From positions 682,001 to 746,000 of the forward strand of contig NZ_FRCH01000002.1 of the NCBI RefSeq assembly GCF_900142825.1: a stretch of 64,000 bases of DNA. The letters run 5' to 3'. This stretch comes from Rhodanobacter sp. OK091. GTDB lineage: Bacteria; Pseudomonadota; Gammaproteobacteria; Xanthomonadales; Rhodanobacteraceae. Under the pieces are notes generated by a model. It was not told the origin of the DNA, did not search any database, and saw only the letters and a program-made list of their open reading frames with translations. The translations under genes and the position numbers were made by a program. Below are positions 1 to 9,647 of the stretch, piece by piece; position 1 is the stretch's first letter; every line of letters begins with the position of its first letter.

Positions 1-1085
1 GGCATCGGAGGCTGCTCGGTCGGATGGCCGCTACGCTCCAGTTCACCGCGCCAGCGCGGCAATGCCTCCGGGTAGTTGGCCTGGACATAGGCGATGAGTC
101 CTTCGCGCACGTGACAGCGCAGGTCCCAGCCGCGGCCGGAGTCGGATGCGCTGACCAGCGCGCGCAATTGCATGGCGCGTTCGTTGGCATCGGTCACCTG
201 CAATACGCAGACACGGCCGTCCCATTCCGGTGCCTCGCTGCACAGCCGTTTCAGTTCCTCGCGCAACGGCGCCAGCGGCATGCGGTAGTCCAGCATCAGG
301 AACACCGTGCCGATCAGCTGCGAGCCGGTGCGCGTCCAGTTCTGGAACGGGTTCTCGATGAACCAGTTGAGCGGCACCACCAGCCGCCGTTCGTCCCAGA
401 TGCGCACCACCACATAACTGCCGGTGATCTCCTCGATGCGACCCCACTCGCCTTCGATGATCACTACGTCGTCCAACCGGATCGGCTGGGTCAGCGCGAT
501 CTGCAAGCCGGCGATCAGGTTGCTCAGCACCGGCTTGGCGGCCAGCCCGATGGCCAGTCCGGCCACGCCGGCGGAGGCGAGCAGGCTGGCGCCGAGTTGG
601 CGCACGCCGGGGATCGTCAGCAGAATGATCGACGCACCGATGACGATCACGATCACATCGACCGTGCGACCAAGCACGCGCACCTGAGTGACTACGCGGC
701 GCGCCCGCAGGTTGTCGGCCACGTCCATCGGGTAGCGCCTGATCGCTGCGCCTTCGAGCGCACCGAGGCAGCGCACCGCCAGCCACGTGCTTGCCGCCAG
801 CACGGCAATCAGCAGCATATGCTGCAACAGGGCAAACGAGGCGGATGGGGTCGCTGGCCAGACATGCATGGCGATGGTCAGCGTCAGCAGCGGCATCAGC
901 CATTCCATCGGCGCGCTGGCGCGCCCCATGACGTCCGACGTCACCGGATGGCTTTTCGCCAGACGCCGCAACAACGCATAGGCCACAGCGCGAAGCGCGA
1001 CGGCCAGCAGCAGCCCGGCCACCACGGCCAGGCCAAACCGCATCCACGCGTTCTGCAGCCACAGTGTGGAGAGCTCATTCACCAT
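1..1085 (-). CDS. MscS-family mechanosensitive ion channel (3' end off the left edge)
   Basis: The minus-strand reading frame is open from the ATG at 1085 to the window edge (about 361 codons), so the C-terminus is missing. The N-terminal part has several hydrophobic segments. It is followed by the pore-lining/beta-domain signature of small-conductance mechanosensitive channels: a Gly/Ala-rich helix (ASAGVAGLAIGLAAKP), then NLIAGLQIALTQPIRLDD and the beta-domain strand GEWGRIEEITGSYVVVRIWD with PLNWFIENPFQNWTR. Such proteins release solutes across the inner membrane on osmotic downshift. The start lies 8 bases beyond the stop of the small upstream membrane gene, so the two are probably cotranscribed. 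The frame on the other strand here is a shadow. Confidence 0.9.
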   Translation of the reverse strand, partial: MVNELSTLWLQNAWMRFGLAVVAGLLLAVALRAVAYALLRRLAKSHPVTSDVMGRASAPMEWLMPLLTLTIAMHVWPATPSASFALLQHMLLIAVLAASTWLAVRCLGALEGAAIRRYPMDVADNLRARRVVTQVRVLGRTVDVIVIVIGASIILLTIPGVRQLGASLLASAGVAGLAIGLAAKPVLSNLIAGLQIALTQPIRLDDVVIIEGEWGRIEEITGSYVVVRIWDERRLVVPLNWFIENPFQNWTRTGSQLIGTVFLMLDYRMPLAPLREELKRLCSEAPEWDGRVCVLQVTDANERAMQLRALVSASDSGRGWDLRCHVREGLIAYVQANYPEALPRWRGELERSGHPTEQPPM

Positions 1086-1093
1086 GAGCACGG

Positions 1094-1240
1094 TCAACCT
1101 TGGGGACCGGTGGCGGCCGGCGAGTTGTTATCGACCGGACGCGCTTCCTGATGTGTGACGCCGAGGTAGAAGCCGATGCCAAGTATCACAAGCAGCGCGA
1201 GCAGAAGGAACCAGAACGCCCAGCGGCGCTGAAGCTTCAT
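1094..1240 (-). CDS. Small single-pass membrane protein (48 aa), unknown function
   Basis: The protein starts MKLQRRWAFWFLLLALLVIL and ends in a short polar tail rich in Pro, Asn and Ala. It has a positively charged N-terminus, one hydrophobic helix (about residues 8-27) and a roughly 20-residue tail, which fits a small inner-membrane protein with N-in topology or an uncleaved signal anchor. A good ribosome site (GAGGAAA) sits 6 bases before the ATG. It directly precedes the MscS gene on the same strand, with 8 bases between stop and start, so it is probably cotranscribed and could accompany the channel. No family was recognised. Confidence 0.6.
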   Translation of the reverse strand: MKLQRRWAFWFLLLALLVILGIGFYLGVTHQEARPVDNNSPAATGPQG

Positions 1241-1444
1241 GGTGGTTTCCTCGTCTTTGCAGGAACCTCGACCTGGGTTCGGCTGGACTTGGTACAGGCC
1301 GGCCTCGCGATGGGCGCGCTTCGCGCCGAACCGGACGGCCGCCTGCGCGACGCGGATACCATTGCAGCCTCATGGTTCACGTACCGTCAACAGCTCGGCC
1401 GCCATCGGCTCACACCGCGCTAACGAGCCAGATCACGAGCCAGA

Positions 1445-2503
1445 TCAGCGCAACCTCTGCGCAATCTTGTTGAGGTCCTGCCGCACGTCGTCGATGCCGG
1501 CCCACGGATCCGAGCGCAGCCGCGCCATCCGTTTGGGTGCGGAACGGATATCGAAGTCGTGTCCGCTCTTGAGCTTGCCCAGCTCGCTCCAGCGCAGCGG
1601 CATGGCCACCGGCGCTCCGCTGCGTGCGCGCAGCGAATACGATGCCACGCTGGTGGCGCCTCGGCTGTTGCGCAAGTAGTCCACGTAGATCTTGCCGCCG
1701 CGTCGCGCCTTGGCCGCGGTCGCGATGAAATCCAGCGGATGTGCCTGCGCCACGGTGGCTGCAAATGCTTGCGCGAAGTCCTTCACCCGCGGCCACGCGC
1801 AGCGCGGGTTCAGCGGAACGACGACGTGCAGGCCCTTGCCGCCGGTAGTACGCAGAAATGATTCCAGGCCGAGCTGCGTGAGCAGCTTGCGCATCAATCG
1901 TGCGGCTGCCACGACTCGCGGCCAGGCCACGTCGTCGCCGGGATCCAGGTCGAACACCACGCGATCGGCCAGGTCGGGTTGCTCGATGGTCGAACCCCAG
2001 GGATGGAATTCCAGCACGCCGAACTGCACGAGCTCGATCACCGAATCGGCATCCAGTGGATAGATATAGGTGGCTTGCGCGCCGGACTCCTCTTTCAGCT
2101 TCGCGCTGCCCACGTGTTTCAGGCCCTGGATCATGTGCTTCTGGAAGAAGCAGGCCTTTGCCGTACCTTCGGGACAGCGGATCACCGACGTCGGGCGATT
2201 CATCACGCCGGGCAGAAACCACTTCATGACGCTGGCGTAGTAATCGGCCACGTCCTGCTTGGTGTAGCCGTCGTCGGGAAACACCACGCGATCGGGATGC
2301 GTGATCGCTATCCCGGCCGACTTCGAAGCAGACGACCTGCGTCCTGCAGCCGCCATTTTCGTCGTCGGCTTGCTGCTGGCGCGATCGGAGTCGGCCAGAT
2401 CCGCAGGTGTCTTGTCGATGCGCATGGTCTTCAGGCCCGGTTGGCGCAGCAAGTTCTTGTTGCCGATGCCGCGGTAATACACCTCGGTGGAGGACAACTG
2501 CAT
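1445..2503 (-). CDS. LigD-type DNA repair polymerase domain protein (no ligase domain)
   Basis: Residues from about 65 to the end match the polymerase/primase domain of bacterial NHEJ ligase D. The signs are an HPDRVVFP start, CFFQKH, the metal-binding acidic motif VVFDLDPGDD near residue 187, TTGGKGLHVVVPL and a late RGGKIYVDYLRN strand. This domain adds (ribo)nucleotides to broken DNA ends. The first 45 residues (LLRQPGLKTMRIDKTPADL) resemble the tail of a LigD ligase domain, yet an in-frame stop lies just upstream of the ATG and there is no ligase or nuclease module. It is therefore either a free-standing PolDom or a truncated LigD. No Ku gene is in the window. Confidence 0.85.
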   Translation of the reverse strand: MQLSSTEVYYRGIGNKNLLRQPGLKTMRIDKTPADLADSDRASSKPTTKMAAAGRRSSASKSAGIAITHPDRVVFPDDGYTKQDVADYYASVMKWFLPGVMNRPTSVIRCPEGTAKACFFQKHMIQGLKHVGSAKLKEESGAQATYIYPLDADSVIELVQFGVLEFHPWGSTIEQPDLADRVVFDLDPGDDVAWPRVVAAARLMRKLLTQLGLESFLRTTGGKGLHVVVPLNPRCAWPRVKDFAQAFAATVAQAHPLDFIATAAKARRGGKIYVDYLRNSRGATSVASYSLRARSGAPVAMPLRWSELGKLKSGHDFDIRSAPKRMARLRSDPWAGIDDVRQDLNKIAQRLR

Positions 2504-2926
2504 CCCGATTCGGCCATTAGAGTGTGAGACGAAACGAGACTAAAGAGTCGAAGAAGAGTCGATGCAGCCGAAGTCGATGGAATGCCGGCGGGATCTTCCA
2601 GCAGCCTCTAGATCTCTCTACAGCTCTAGACCTTTCAACAGCCCTCTAGCAAAATTTTAATGACGCCCATGATTCAGTCCACACAGCCCCTCGCATTCAG
2701 GAGATATTTATGCACGATGCCAACACACGCGGCACCGCTGTCTGGATCCCTCGGGTACTTGCAACTGTTTCGCGCCACATGGGTACAGGTATTCCTGCGG
2801 CGGGGGATTGCGTGAAACATCGAGTGACGCGGGAGCCTTCACTCACCTGATTCGTGACCTGTGAACAAGGCGACTCGCCAACGGGCGAGCCGCCCTCTAC
2901 CCGTCTTCGCAACAAGGAAAAACGTT
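2504..2926. other. Intergenic region between divergent ligD-like and FAD-protein genes
   Basis: About 420 bases with no supported gene. It should hold promoters for both flanking genes. Three AGTCGA repeats lie at about 2545-2578, and a run of CTCTAG hexamers at 2606-2649 is followed by an AT-rich patch (aaaattttaa, about 2651-2660) in otherwise GC-rich DNA. The plus-strand gene has a clear ribosome site (AAGGAAA) ending at 2920. No terminator-like hairpin was seen. Confidence 0.5.
2606..2649. repeat. Three CTCTAG hexamers spaced 18 and 20 bases
   Basis: CTCTAG occurs at 2606-2611, 2624-2629 and 2644-2649, with a partial copy (ctctac) at about 2616-2621. CTAG is usually scarce in gammaproteobacterial chromosomes, so a near-helical-turn array in a promoter region stands out. 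Function unknown; it could be an operator array or chance. Confidence 0.4.
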
Positions 2927-4327
2927 ATGCCTGACATCGCAATCATCGGTGGTGGCGCCGCAGGAGCGGCTGTGTTTGGCGAGCTGCTGCAGCGTGACGA
3001 TGCTGGCGTCGTCCATTGGATCGTCGGCCGTTCGGTACCCGGTCGGGGCGTGGCCTATGCGACGGACGACGAGCGCCATCTGCTCAACGTGCGCGCAACC
3101 GGCATGGGCGTGTTCGCCAATCACGCGGAGGAATTCGTGCAGTACGCCGCCCGCGAGCGCGAATCGGTCCAGGGCGCGGATTTCCTTCCACGGCGCCTGT
3201 TTGGCGAGTTCGTCGAAGCCCAGGTGCAATCAAGAATCCGCGCGGCGCAGGCGCGCGGGCGACGCTTTGCCATCCATTCGGATCAGGCCGTGGGCGTGCG
3301 TGCACTTTCCGAAGGGCAATATCGCGTCGAGCTGGCTGCCGCAACCACGGTGGACGTCGATGCCGTAGTGCTCGCTACGGGCGCGCTATCGCCACGCCCG
3401 CTGAAGACCGTCGCCGAAAAAGCGCTGACGAGCGGCGCCTATGAGCTGAGCCCTTGGCGCCTTGCGCAGCACGCGCGCTCGCCGCGTCGCGTACTGATCA
3501 TCGGTACCGGCCTGACCGCCGTAGATACGCTCATCTCCGCGTCGACCCGCTGGCCGCATGCCGAGCTGGTAGCGGTGTCGCGCCACGGCAAGCTGCCGTT
3601 TTGTCACTCGTCGCAGCCACTGGCTCCGTATCCGTTGCAGTCCGAGCTCAATGCTTCGCTGCTTGATTGCAATGGGGTTGCCCTGATGCTGCGTCTGATT
3701 CGCGAAGCTTTCCGCGACTCGCAGGTCAGCGACTGGCGCGCGATCATCGACGGCATGCGCCCGATCAACGCTGCGCTGTGGCAAGGCCTGACGCTGCCGC
3801 AGCGGCGTCAGTTCATGCGCCACGTGCGCTGGATCTGGGAGGCTTCCCGCCACCGCACTGCACCGGCGTCATTCGAGGCAGTGGAGGCGCTGCGCGAGTC
3901 GGGGCGGCTGCAAGTGCATGCGGCACGCGTGCTCGCCGTCGAAGGTCGTGGCCCGCTGGATGTAACCGTGCGCAGTCGTGAAACGCAACTGCTGAGCACG
4001 TTGCAGGCTGATCTCGTCATCCAGGCCACCGGTCTGGATACGGCCGTGGCCTATGCGGCGGACCCGCTGCTGTCCCAACTGCTGCAGGATGGCCTGGCGG
4101 TGCCGGATCCCTTGCAGTTGGGGGTTGCTGCGAGGCCGGACGGGCAGTTGCTCGATGCACAAGGACAGCCCCGCGCGGGGCTCTATGCCATCGGCTCATT
4201 GCTGCGCGGCAACCTATGGGAGTGCACGGCCATGCCGGAAATTCGTTCCGCCGCCCACCAGCTTGCGCAAACGTTGGGGCGGCGCATGACGATAGATATC
4301 CCAGGAGAGAACTCGGCCGAAGCATGA
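2927..4327 (+). CDS. FAD/NAD(P)-binding protein (NAD_binding_9-type oxidoreductase)
   Basis: A 466-residue soluble protein. The N-terminal dinucleotide-binding glycine motif (IIGGGAAGA, residues 5-13) opens an FAD domain. It is followed by the family stretch VPGRGVAYATDDERHLLNVRA, a conserved hallmark of FAD-dependent HpyO/YdhS-like proteins. A second Rossmann motif (VLIIGTGLTAVDTL) lies near residue 190, and the C-terminal ATGLD...YAIGSLLRGNLWE closes the FAD site. The ATG at 2927 was chosen over an in-frame upstream start because AAGGAAA precedes it by 6 bases. It stands 160 bases upstream of the sulfate importer on the same strand, which hints at a sulfur-related redox role, but the substrate is not visible. 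Confidence 0.8.
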   Translation: MPDIAIIGGGAAGAAVFGELLQRDDAGVVHWIVGRSVPGRGVAYATDDERHLLNVRATGMGVFANHAEEFVQYAARERESVQGADFLPRRLFGEFVEAQVQSRIRAAQARGRRFAIHSDQAVGVRALSEGQYRVELAAATTVDVDAVVLATGALSPRPLKTVAEKALTSGAYELSPWRLAQHARSPRRVLIIGTGLTAVDTLISASTRWPHAELVAVSRHGKLPFCHSSQPLAPYPLQSELNASLLDCNGVALMLRLIREAFRDSQVSDWRAIIDGMRPINAALWQGLTLPQRRQFMRHVRWIWEASRHRTAPASFEAVEALRESGRLQVHAARVLAVEGRGPLDVTVRSRETQLLSTLQADLVIQATGLDTAVAYAADPLLSQLLQDGLAVPDPLQLGVAARPDGQLLDAQGQPRAGLYAIGSLLRGNLWECTAMPEIRSAAHQLAQTLGRRMTIDIPGENSAEA

Positions 4328-4487
4328 CACTCAGGCGACAAGGCTCGATCGAGAAGACGCGATAAAACGAAATAGCCATCCAAACGAAAAGAGCATTTTT
4401 GGCATATCGACATGTCTTTTGACGATTTCACCTGATCCGCAGGGCAACGATAGCCTGATCGTTCAAAGGGAATAGGGAGACCAGACA

Positions 4488-5483
4488 ATGAAGAAACGCA
4501 CCGTGTTACTGGCGATCGTCGGCACGTTGATGGCAGCTTCGGCGATGGCTAAGGATGTCACCTTGCTCAATGCGTCATACGATCCCACACGCGAGCTCTA
4601 CAAGGACGTGAATCAAGCCTTCGCAGCACAATGGAAGGCACAGCACGGGGATACGGTGACCATCCAGATGTCGCACGGCGGATCGGGCAAGCAGGCGCGG
4701 TCTGTCGTCGACGGCTTGCCGGCGGATGTGGTGACGCTGGCGCTGGCGTATGACGTCGATGCGGTGGCCGATCACGGACTGCTCGCGAAGGATTGGCAGA
4801 AGCGGCTGCCCGACAACGCGTCACCATACACTTCAACAATCGTCTTCCTGGTGCGCAAGGGCAATCCGAAGGGCATCAAGGACTGGCCGGATCTGCTCAA
4901 GCCTGGGGTGAAAGTCATCACCCCGAACCCGAAGACTTCCGGCGGCGCACGCTGGAATTTCCTCGCTGCATGGGGCTATGCGCTGAAGCAGCCGGGCGGC
5001 AACGAGGTCAAGGCGCGGGCATTCGTGCGCGATCTTTATCGGCAGGTGCCGGTGCTGGACACCGGTGCCCGTGGCGCGACAAACACTTTCGCGCAGCGTG
5101 GCATCGGCGATGTGCTGCTCGCCTGGGAGAACGAGGCCTTGCTGTCGCAGCGGGAACTGGGCAAGGACGGCTTCCAGATCGTGCTGCCCTCGATCAGCAT
5201 TCTCGCCGAACCGCCGGTGGCTATCGTGGACAAGAACGTGGATCAGCACGGCACACGCGAAGTCGCCGACGCTTATCTGAAGTTCCTGTATTCCCCGCAG
5301 GGACAGGAACTGGAAGCGAAGCATTTTTATCGCCCGCGCTCCGCCGAGGTGGCGCGGAAGTACGCCGCCCAATTTCCCAAGGTCAACACGTTCACCATCG
5401 ACGAGTTGGGCGGCTGGCGCCAGGCCCAGGCGAAGTTCTTCGCCGATGGCGCGATCTTCGACCAGATCGGTCCGGGTAACTGA
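4488..5483 (+). CDS. sbp: Sulfate/thiosulfate ABC transporter, periplasmic binding protein
   Basis: A 331-residue protein with a cleavable Sec signal (lysine-rich start, hydrophobic core, AMA-K cleavage region near residue 21). The mature part starts [15 protein letters not shown] and contains [12 protein letters not shown] and LAYDVDA, the standard anion-binding signatures of Sbp/CysP proteins, plus [16 protein letters not shown]. It binds sulfate or thiosulfate in the periplasm and delivers it to the permeases encoded directly downstream, 2 bases after this stop. A GGGAG ribosome site precedes the ATG. The 160-base gap before it is the likely operon promoter; a CysB site is expected there from family knowledge but I could not identify one. 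Confidence 0.95.
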   Translation: MKKRTVLLAIVGTLMAASAMAKDVTLLNASYDPTRELYKDVNQAFAAQWKAQHGDTVTIQMSHGGSGKQARSVVDGLPADVVTLALAYDVDAVADHGLLAKDWQKRLPDNASPYTSTIVFLVRKGNPKGIKDWPDLLKPGVKVITPNPKTSGGARWNFLAAWGYALKQPGGNEVKARAFVRDLYRQVPVLDTGARGATNTFAQRGIGDVLLAWENEALLSQRELGKDGFQIVLPSISILAEPPVAIVDKNVDQHGTREVADAYLKFLYSPQGQELEAKHFYRPRSAEVARKYAAQFPKVNTFTIDELGGWRQAQAKFFADGAIFDQIGPGN

Positions 5484-5485
5484 GC

Positions 5486-6310
5486 ATGCATCGGCGGGTA
5501 CTGCCCGGGTTCGGCATCAGTCTCGGCTACGCTGTCTCGTATCTAGGGTTGATCGTGCTGCTGCCGCTGGCTGCGCTGGCGTGGAAAGCATCCGGCATCG
5601 GCGGCGAGGGTCTGCTGCGGCTGCTCTCGTCGCCGCGAACGCTCGCCGCGCTCAAGTTGAGCTTCGGCGGTGCCCTGCTGGCAGCGCTGATCAATGCTTT
5701 CATCGGGCTGCTGGTCGCCTGGGCACTGGTGCGCTACCGGTTCCCCGGCAGGCGGCTGTTCGATGCATTGATCGACCTGCCGTTTGCGTTGCCCACCGCC
5801 GTAGCCGGCATTGCGTTGACCGCGCTATACGCACCCAACGGCTGGCTGGGTCGCTGGCTCGTACCGTTGGGTATCCAGGTGGCCTATGCGCCATTGGGCG
5901 TGTTGCTGGCCATGGTGTTCGTGGGCTTTCCGTTTGTGGTGCGCACGCTGCAACCGGTGCTGCAGTCGCTGGATCGTGATGTGGAAGAGGCCGCGGAAAG
6001 CCTGGGCGCGAGCCGCTGGCAGACGTTCGCGCGGGTCATCCTGCCGGTACTGGTACCCACGCTGCTCACTGGCTTTGCGCTGGCGCTGGCGCGGGCAGTG
6101 GGCGAATACGGCTCGGTGATCTTCATTGCCGGCAACATTCCGATGCGTTCGGAAATCGCGCCGTTGCTGATCGTACAAAAGCTTGAAGCGTTCGACTACG
6201 CCGGCGCGGCGGCGCTCGGCGTGGTCATGCTGAGTTTCTCGTTTCTGCTGCTGATCCTGATTTCCCTGCTGCAGCGATGGAGCAACCGTTGGGAGGAGCG
6301 TGCCGCATGA
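5486..6310 (+). CDS. cysT: Sulfate ABC transporter permease CysT (CysU)
   Basis: A 274-residue inner-membrane protein with about six hydrophobic helices and the cytoplasmic EAA loop ([16 protein letters not shown], about residues 167-182) that docks on the ATPase. [17 protein letters not shown] is typical of the CysT branch. It forms the transport channel with CysW. The gene begins 2 bases after the binding-protein stop and its stop overlaps the cysW start (ATGA), indicating translational coupling. Confidence 0.95.
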   Translation: MHRRVLPGFGISLGYAVSYLGLIVLLPLAALAWKASGIGGEGLLRLLSSPRTLAALKLSFGGALLAALINAFIGLLVAWALVRYRFPGRRLFDALIDLPFALPTAVAGIALTALYAPNGWLGRWLVPLGIQVAYAPLGVLLAMVFVGFPFVVRTLQPVLQSLDRDVEEAAESLGASRWQTFARVILPVLVPTLLTGFALALARAVGEYGSVIFIAGNIPMRSEIAPLLIVQKLEAFDYAGAAALGVVMLSFSFLLLILISLLQRWSNRWEERAA

Positions 6311-7170
6311 ACACGATGACTGCACAACGTCAGGCCGGCTGGACACGCCGCATGGGGCACGGCGTGATCGTCGTGTTGGCCAGTGCTTTTCTCGGCCTGT
6401 TCCTGTTGCTGCCGCTGGCGGCGGTTTTCGTCGAGGCGTTCCGTCAGGGCGTGCAAGCCTATGTCGCCAGCATCGGACAGCCGGAAGCCCTCACGGCGAT
6501 TCGGCTGACTTTGCTGGTGGCTGTCATCGCCGTACCGCTGAATCTTGTCTTCGGCGTGGCGGCGGCCTGGGCGATGACCCGGTTCGCATTTCGCGGCAAG
6601 GCGCTGCTGGGCGCCTTCATCGATCTACCGTTCTCGGTGTCGCCGGTGATTTCCGGCCTGGTTTACGTGCTGTTGTTCGGTGCGCAGGGATGGTTTGGCC
6701 CATGGCTGAGCGGGCACGGAGTGAAGATCATCTTTGCGGTGCCAGGTCTGGTGCTGGCGACGATCTTCATCACGCTGCCGTTTGTGGCGCGCGAGCTGAT
6801 TCCGCTGATGCAGGCGCAGGGCAGCGAGGAAGAAGAGGCTGCCCGTGTGCTGGGTGCGAACGGTTGGCAGATGTTTTTCCGGGTGACCTTGCCGAACATC
6901 CGCTGGGCGCTGCTGTACGGCGTGCTGTTGTGCAACGCGCGGGCGATGGGTGAGTTCGGCGCGGTGTCGGTGGTGTCGGGACATATCCGCGGGCTCACCA
7001 CCACGATGCCGCTGGAAGTGGAGATGCGTTACAACGAATACGACTATGTCGGTGCGTTTGCGATCGCCTCGCTGCTGGCGATGCTCGCCCTGGTCACCTT
7101 GGCCGTGAAGACCTTCCTCGAATGGCGCTACAGCGACGAGATCGCCGCCCACGCGCCGGGTGGCCACTGA
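6307..7170 (+). CDS. cysW: Sulfate ABC transporter permease CysW
   Basis: A 287-residue membrane permease and partner of CysT. It has several transmembrane helices, an EAA loop ([16 protein letters not shown]) and the CysW-type sequence [19 protein letters not shown]. The ATG at 6307 was chosen because it overlaps the cysT stop (ATGA) and has GGAGG upstream; an in-frame start 30 bases earlier would extend into cysT and lacks such context. The C-terminus ends soon after the last helix, 9 bases before cysA. Confidence 0.95.
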   Translation: MNTMTAQRQAGWTRRMGHGVIVVLASAFLGLFLLLPLAAVFVEAFRQGVQAYVASIGQPEALTAIRLTLLVAVIAVPLNLVFGVAAAWAMTRFAFRGKALLGAFIDLPFSVSPVISGLVYVLLFGAQGWFGPWLSGHGVKIIFAVPGLVLATIFITLPFVARELIPLMQAQGSEEEEAARVLGANGWQMFFRVTLPNIRWALLYGVLLCNARAMGEFGAVSVVSGHIRGLTTTMPLEVEMRYNEYDYVGAFAIASLLAMLALVTLAVKTFLEWRYSDEIAAHAPGGH

Positions 7171-7179
7171 GGATATGGC

Positions 7180-8295
7180 ATGACGATGGAACTCTCGCGG
7201 CTGAGCCGCCGCTTCACCGACTTCGCCGCGCTGGACGATGTCAGCCTGAGCATTGCGCCGGGCGAATTCCTGGCCTTGCTGGGGCCATCCGGCTCGGGCA
7301 AGACCACTTTGCTGCGCATTCTGGCTGGGCTGGATTATCCCGATAGCGGTGGGGTACAGAAGGACGGCCGCGACTTTCTCGCGGCCCAGGCGCGCGAGCG
7401 CCATGTAGGGCTGGTGTTCCAGCACTACGCTCTGTTCCGCCACCTGACCGTGCGGGAGAACATCGCATTCGGTCTGCGCATTCGGCCACGGCGCACGCGT
7501 CCCTCGCGCGCGGAGATAGGCGATCGCGTGACACGTCTGTTGAAACGTGTGCAGCTGGACGATCATGGCGACCGCTATCCGAGTCAGCTCTCCGGCGGTC
7601 AGCGCCAGCGTGTGGCATTGGCCCGCGCGCTGGCAGTGGAGCCGGACCTATTGCTGCTGGACGAACCATTCGGTGCGCTCGATGCGCAGGTGCGCGTGAC
7701 GCTGCGCCGCTGGCTGCGCGAGCTGCACGATGAGTTGCGGCTGACCACGGTATTCGTCACGCACGACCAGGAAGAGGCGCTGGAGCTGGCCGACCGCATC
7801 GCGGTAATGAACCAGGGTCGCATCGAACAAGTAGGTTCGCCGGAAGAGATTTATCAGCAGCCGGCGACGCCGTTTGTGTGCGAGTTCATCGGCAAGGTCA
7901 ACCGGCTGACCTTGAGCGAAAACAGCGGATCCCTCGCCGCCGGTGAATGGATACTTCCCGACGATCCCTGGGACGGCCGCTACCGGCAGGGCATCGCCTA
8001 CGTTCGTCCGGACCAGCTGCGCGTGGCCGTGCCGCCGCCACAACCGGCGTGGACTGCACGGCTGCGCCACGTCTACCTGGCGGGCAGCGTCGCCCACCTC
8101 GACCTTCATGTGGCATCTCTCGACCAGGCCTTGGAAGCAGATGTGGCCAGTGAAGACCTGGCCCGGCTCGGGTTGCAACCCGGTGCCGAACTGCGGGTGG
8201 CGCCGCGCAGTGCCGTGCTTTTTCCGCTGGCCGATGACACCGGCCAACCCATCGCGCGCGATCGTTCGACGTGGCGTCCGCCTGATAACAGCTAG
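7180..8295 (+). CDS. cysA: Sulfate ABC transporter ATP-binding protein CysA
   Basis: A 371-residue cytoplasmic ATPase. It has Walker [10 protein letters not shown] (residues 35-43), signature LSGGQRQR, Walker B LLLLDEP and switch histidine in FVTHDQEEA. The C-terminal part (from about residue 240) has the TOBE-like regulatory extension found in CysA. It powers sulfate uptake by CysT/CysW. GAGG lies 8 bases before the ATG. Ordering and spacing place it as the last ABC gene of the operon; the porin follows after 146 bases. Confidence 0.95.
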   Translation: MTMELSRLSRRFTDFAALDDVSLSIAPGEFLALLGPSGSGKTTLLRILAGLDYPDSGGVQKDGRDFLAAQARERHVGLVFQHYALFRHLTVRENIAFGLRIRPRRTRPSRAEIGDRVTRLLKRVQLDDHGDRYPSQLSGGQRQRVALARALAVEPDLLLLDEPFGALDAQVRVTLRRWLRELHDELRLTTVFVTHDQEEALELADRIAVMNQGRIEQVGSPEEIYQQPATPFVCEFIGKVNRLTLSENSGSLAAGEWILPDDPWDGRYRQGIAYVRPDQLRVAVPPPQPAWTARLRHVYLAGSVAHLDLHVASLDQALEADVASEDLARLGLQPGAELRVAPRSAVLFPLADDTGQPIARDRSTWRPPDNS

Positions 8296-8441
8296 CCGAT
8301 AACACCTAGGTTTCACGCTGGCCCCAGGGCCACCCATCCACGCAGTCTGCAGCTGATGCTCAGGCCGCGCCGGGACAGTTTGCGCCTGCGCTGCCCCGGT
8401 GACGACGACCCGCAGGCGAACTATGTGAGGGGAGCAGGCTC

Positions 8442-9647
8442 ATGACATCGGGTTCCATGAAGAAGGCGATTCTGATCACCGCCATGGTGATGGCGCTGCC
8501 GGCAACGGGTATCGCCGCTGAGAGCAACAACAGTGCATACAGCTTCGCCAACAACTGGCCCACGCATTACGTGTTCGACGACGGCACCGATCTGGGGCTG
8601 TCGCTCAAATATCAGTACGACGTGGATCGCTTCTCCAACGATGATGGCCGACTGGATAATGCACAGACCAACCGGCGCAAGGAGCTCGGTTTCTACCTGA
8701 AGGAAAAGGGCGTCTACGATGCCATCGTGGCCTATGACCTCCAGGCCAAGGCCTGGCTGGACACCTACCTGCGGGTGCAGAGCAAGGCCTTTCTCGGCAG
8801 CGATGTCGGCGCCTTCCGGTTCGGTTTCAGCAAGACGCTGGTCGGCTTCGAGGGCAACACCAGCACCGGCGCCACCACCTTTCTCGAGAGCGCGTTGCCG
8901 ACCCAGGCCATCTACGCCAGCCGTCGCATCGGTGTCGACTGGGCGCTGGAGCGGCCGCATTACCTGATCGACGCGGGCTACTACAGCGGAGGCGATCTGA
9001 ACGGCGACAGCGATGGCCACATGGTTGCCGGTCGCGTCGCGTGGATGCCAGTCAACCACGCCGGTGAGGTGATCCATCTAGGTGTCTCCGCCTCGCGCGA
9101 AACGCCGGACGGCACCACCGATGGTCGCAGCATCTACACGCCGCCGGGCGCTCGACTGCGCGCGCGCCCGGAAGCCGGCCTCGCCGCCAGGTTGATCGAC
9201 TCCGGCAATCTCGTGCCGACCGATCACATCGATCGGCTGGGCCTGGAAGGGCTATGGATCCATGGGCCGTGGTCGCTGCAGGGCGAGTACCTCAGCGCCA
9301 GCGTCAAGCTCGCCAACGGCCGGCCCGACTACGACGCCAGCGGCTATTACGCCTTCGCCAGTTGGGTGGTGACTGGCGAGTCGCGCTCCTATTCCAGCGG
9401 GAACGTAGGCGACGTCAAACCCAAGAGCCCTTACGGTGCATTGGAGCTGGCGGTCCGATACAGCGAGCTCGATCTCAACGACGGTGCTGTGCTCGGCGGG
9501 CATGAGCGTGACTGGACTGTCGGCGCCAACTGGTACATCAACCGCTATCTCAAACTGCAGGCCAACTATGTGCATGCACAGAGCGATCGGCGTGGCCTCA
9601 GCGTCGATCCGAATGTGGTGGAGATCAGGGCACAGATTCAGTTCTGA
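8442..9647 (+). CDS. OprP/OprO-type anion porin (outer membrane beta-barrel)
   Basis: A 401-residue exported protein. The signal peptide spans about residues 1-27 (two N-terminal lysines, hydrophobic core, IAA-E). The mature part is built of alternating amphipathic strands and ends in a terminal phenylalanine (EIRAQIQF), the outer-membrane barrel signal. Stretches such as LGFYLKEKGVYDAIVAYDLQAKAWLDTYLRVQ and the SASRETPDG...RARPEAG region match phosphate-selective porins. Its position behind cysA suggests it admits sulfate or another oxyanion, which is inference. GAGGGGAGC precedes the ATG; an in-frame ATG at 8457 (MKKAIL) is an alternative start. Confidence 0.85.
   Translation: MTSGSMKKAILITAMVMALPATGIAAESNNSAYSFANNWPTHYVFDDGTDLGLSLKYQYDVDRFSNDDGRLDNAQTNRRKELGFYLKEKGVYDAIVAYDLQAKAWLDTYLRVQSKAFLGSDVGAFRFGFSKTLVGFEGNTSTGATTFLESALPTQAIYASRRIGVDWALERPHYLIDAGYYSGGDLNGDSDGHMVAGRVAWMPVNHAGEVIHLGVSASRETPDGTTDGRSIYTPPGARLRARPEAGLAARLIDSGNLVPTDHIDRLGLEGLWIHGPWSLQGEYLSASVKLANGRPDYDASGYYAFASWVVTGESRSYSSGNVGDVKPKSPYGALELAVRYSELDLNDGAVLGGHERDWTVGANWYINRYLKLQANYVHAQSDRRGLSVDPNVVEIRAQIQF

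Noticed and set aside
8311..8324. TGGCCC-CA-GGGCCA hairpin after cysA as terminator
   Set aside because: Loop too short and no T run follows; the porin gene downstream is on the same strand.
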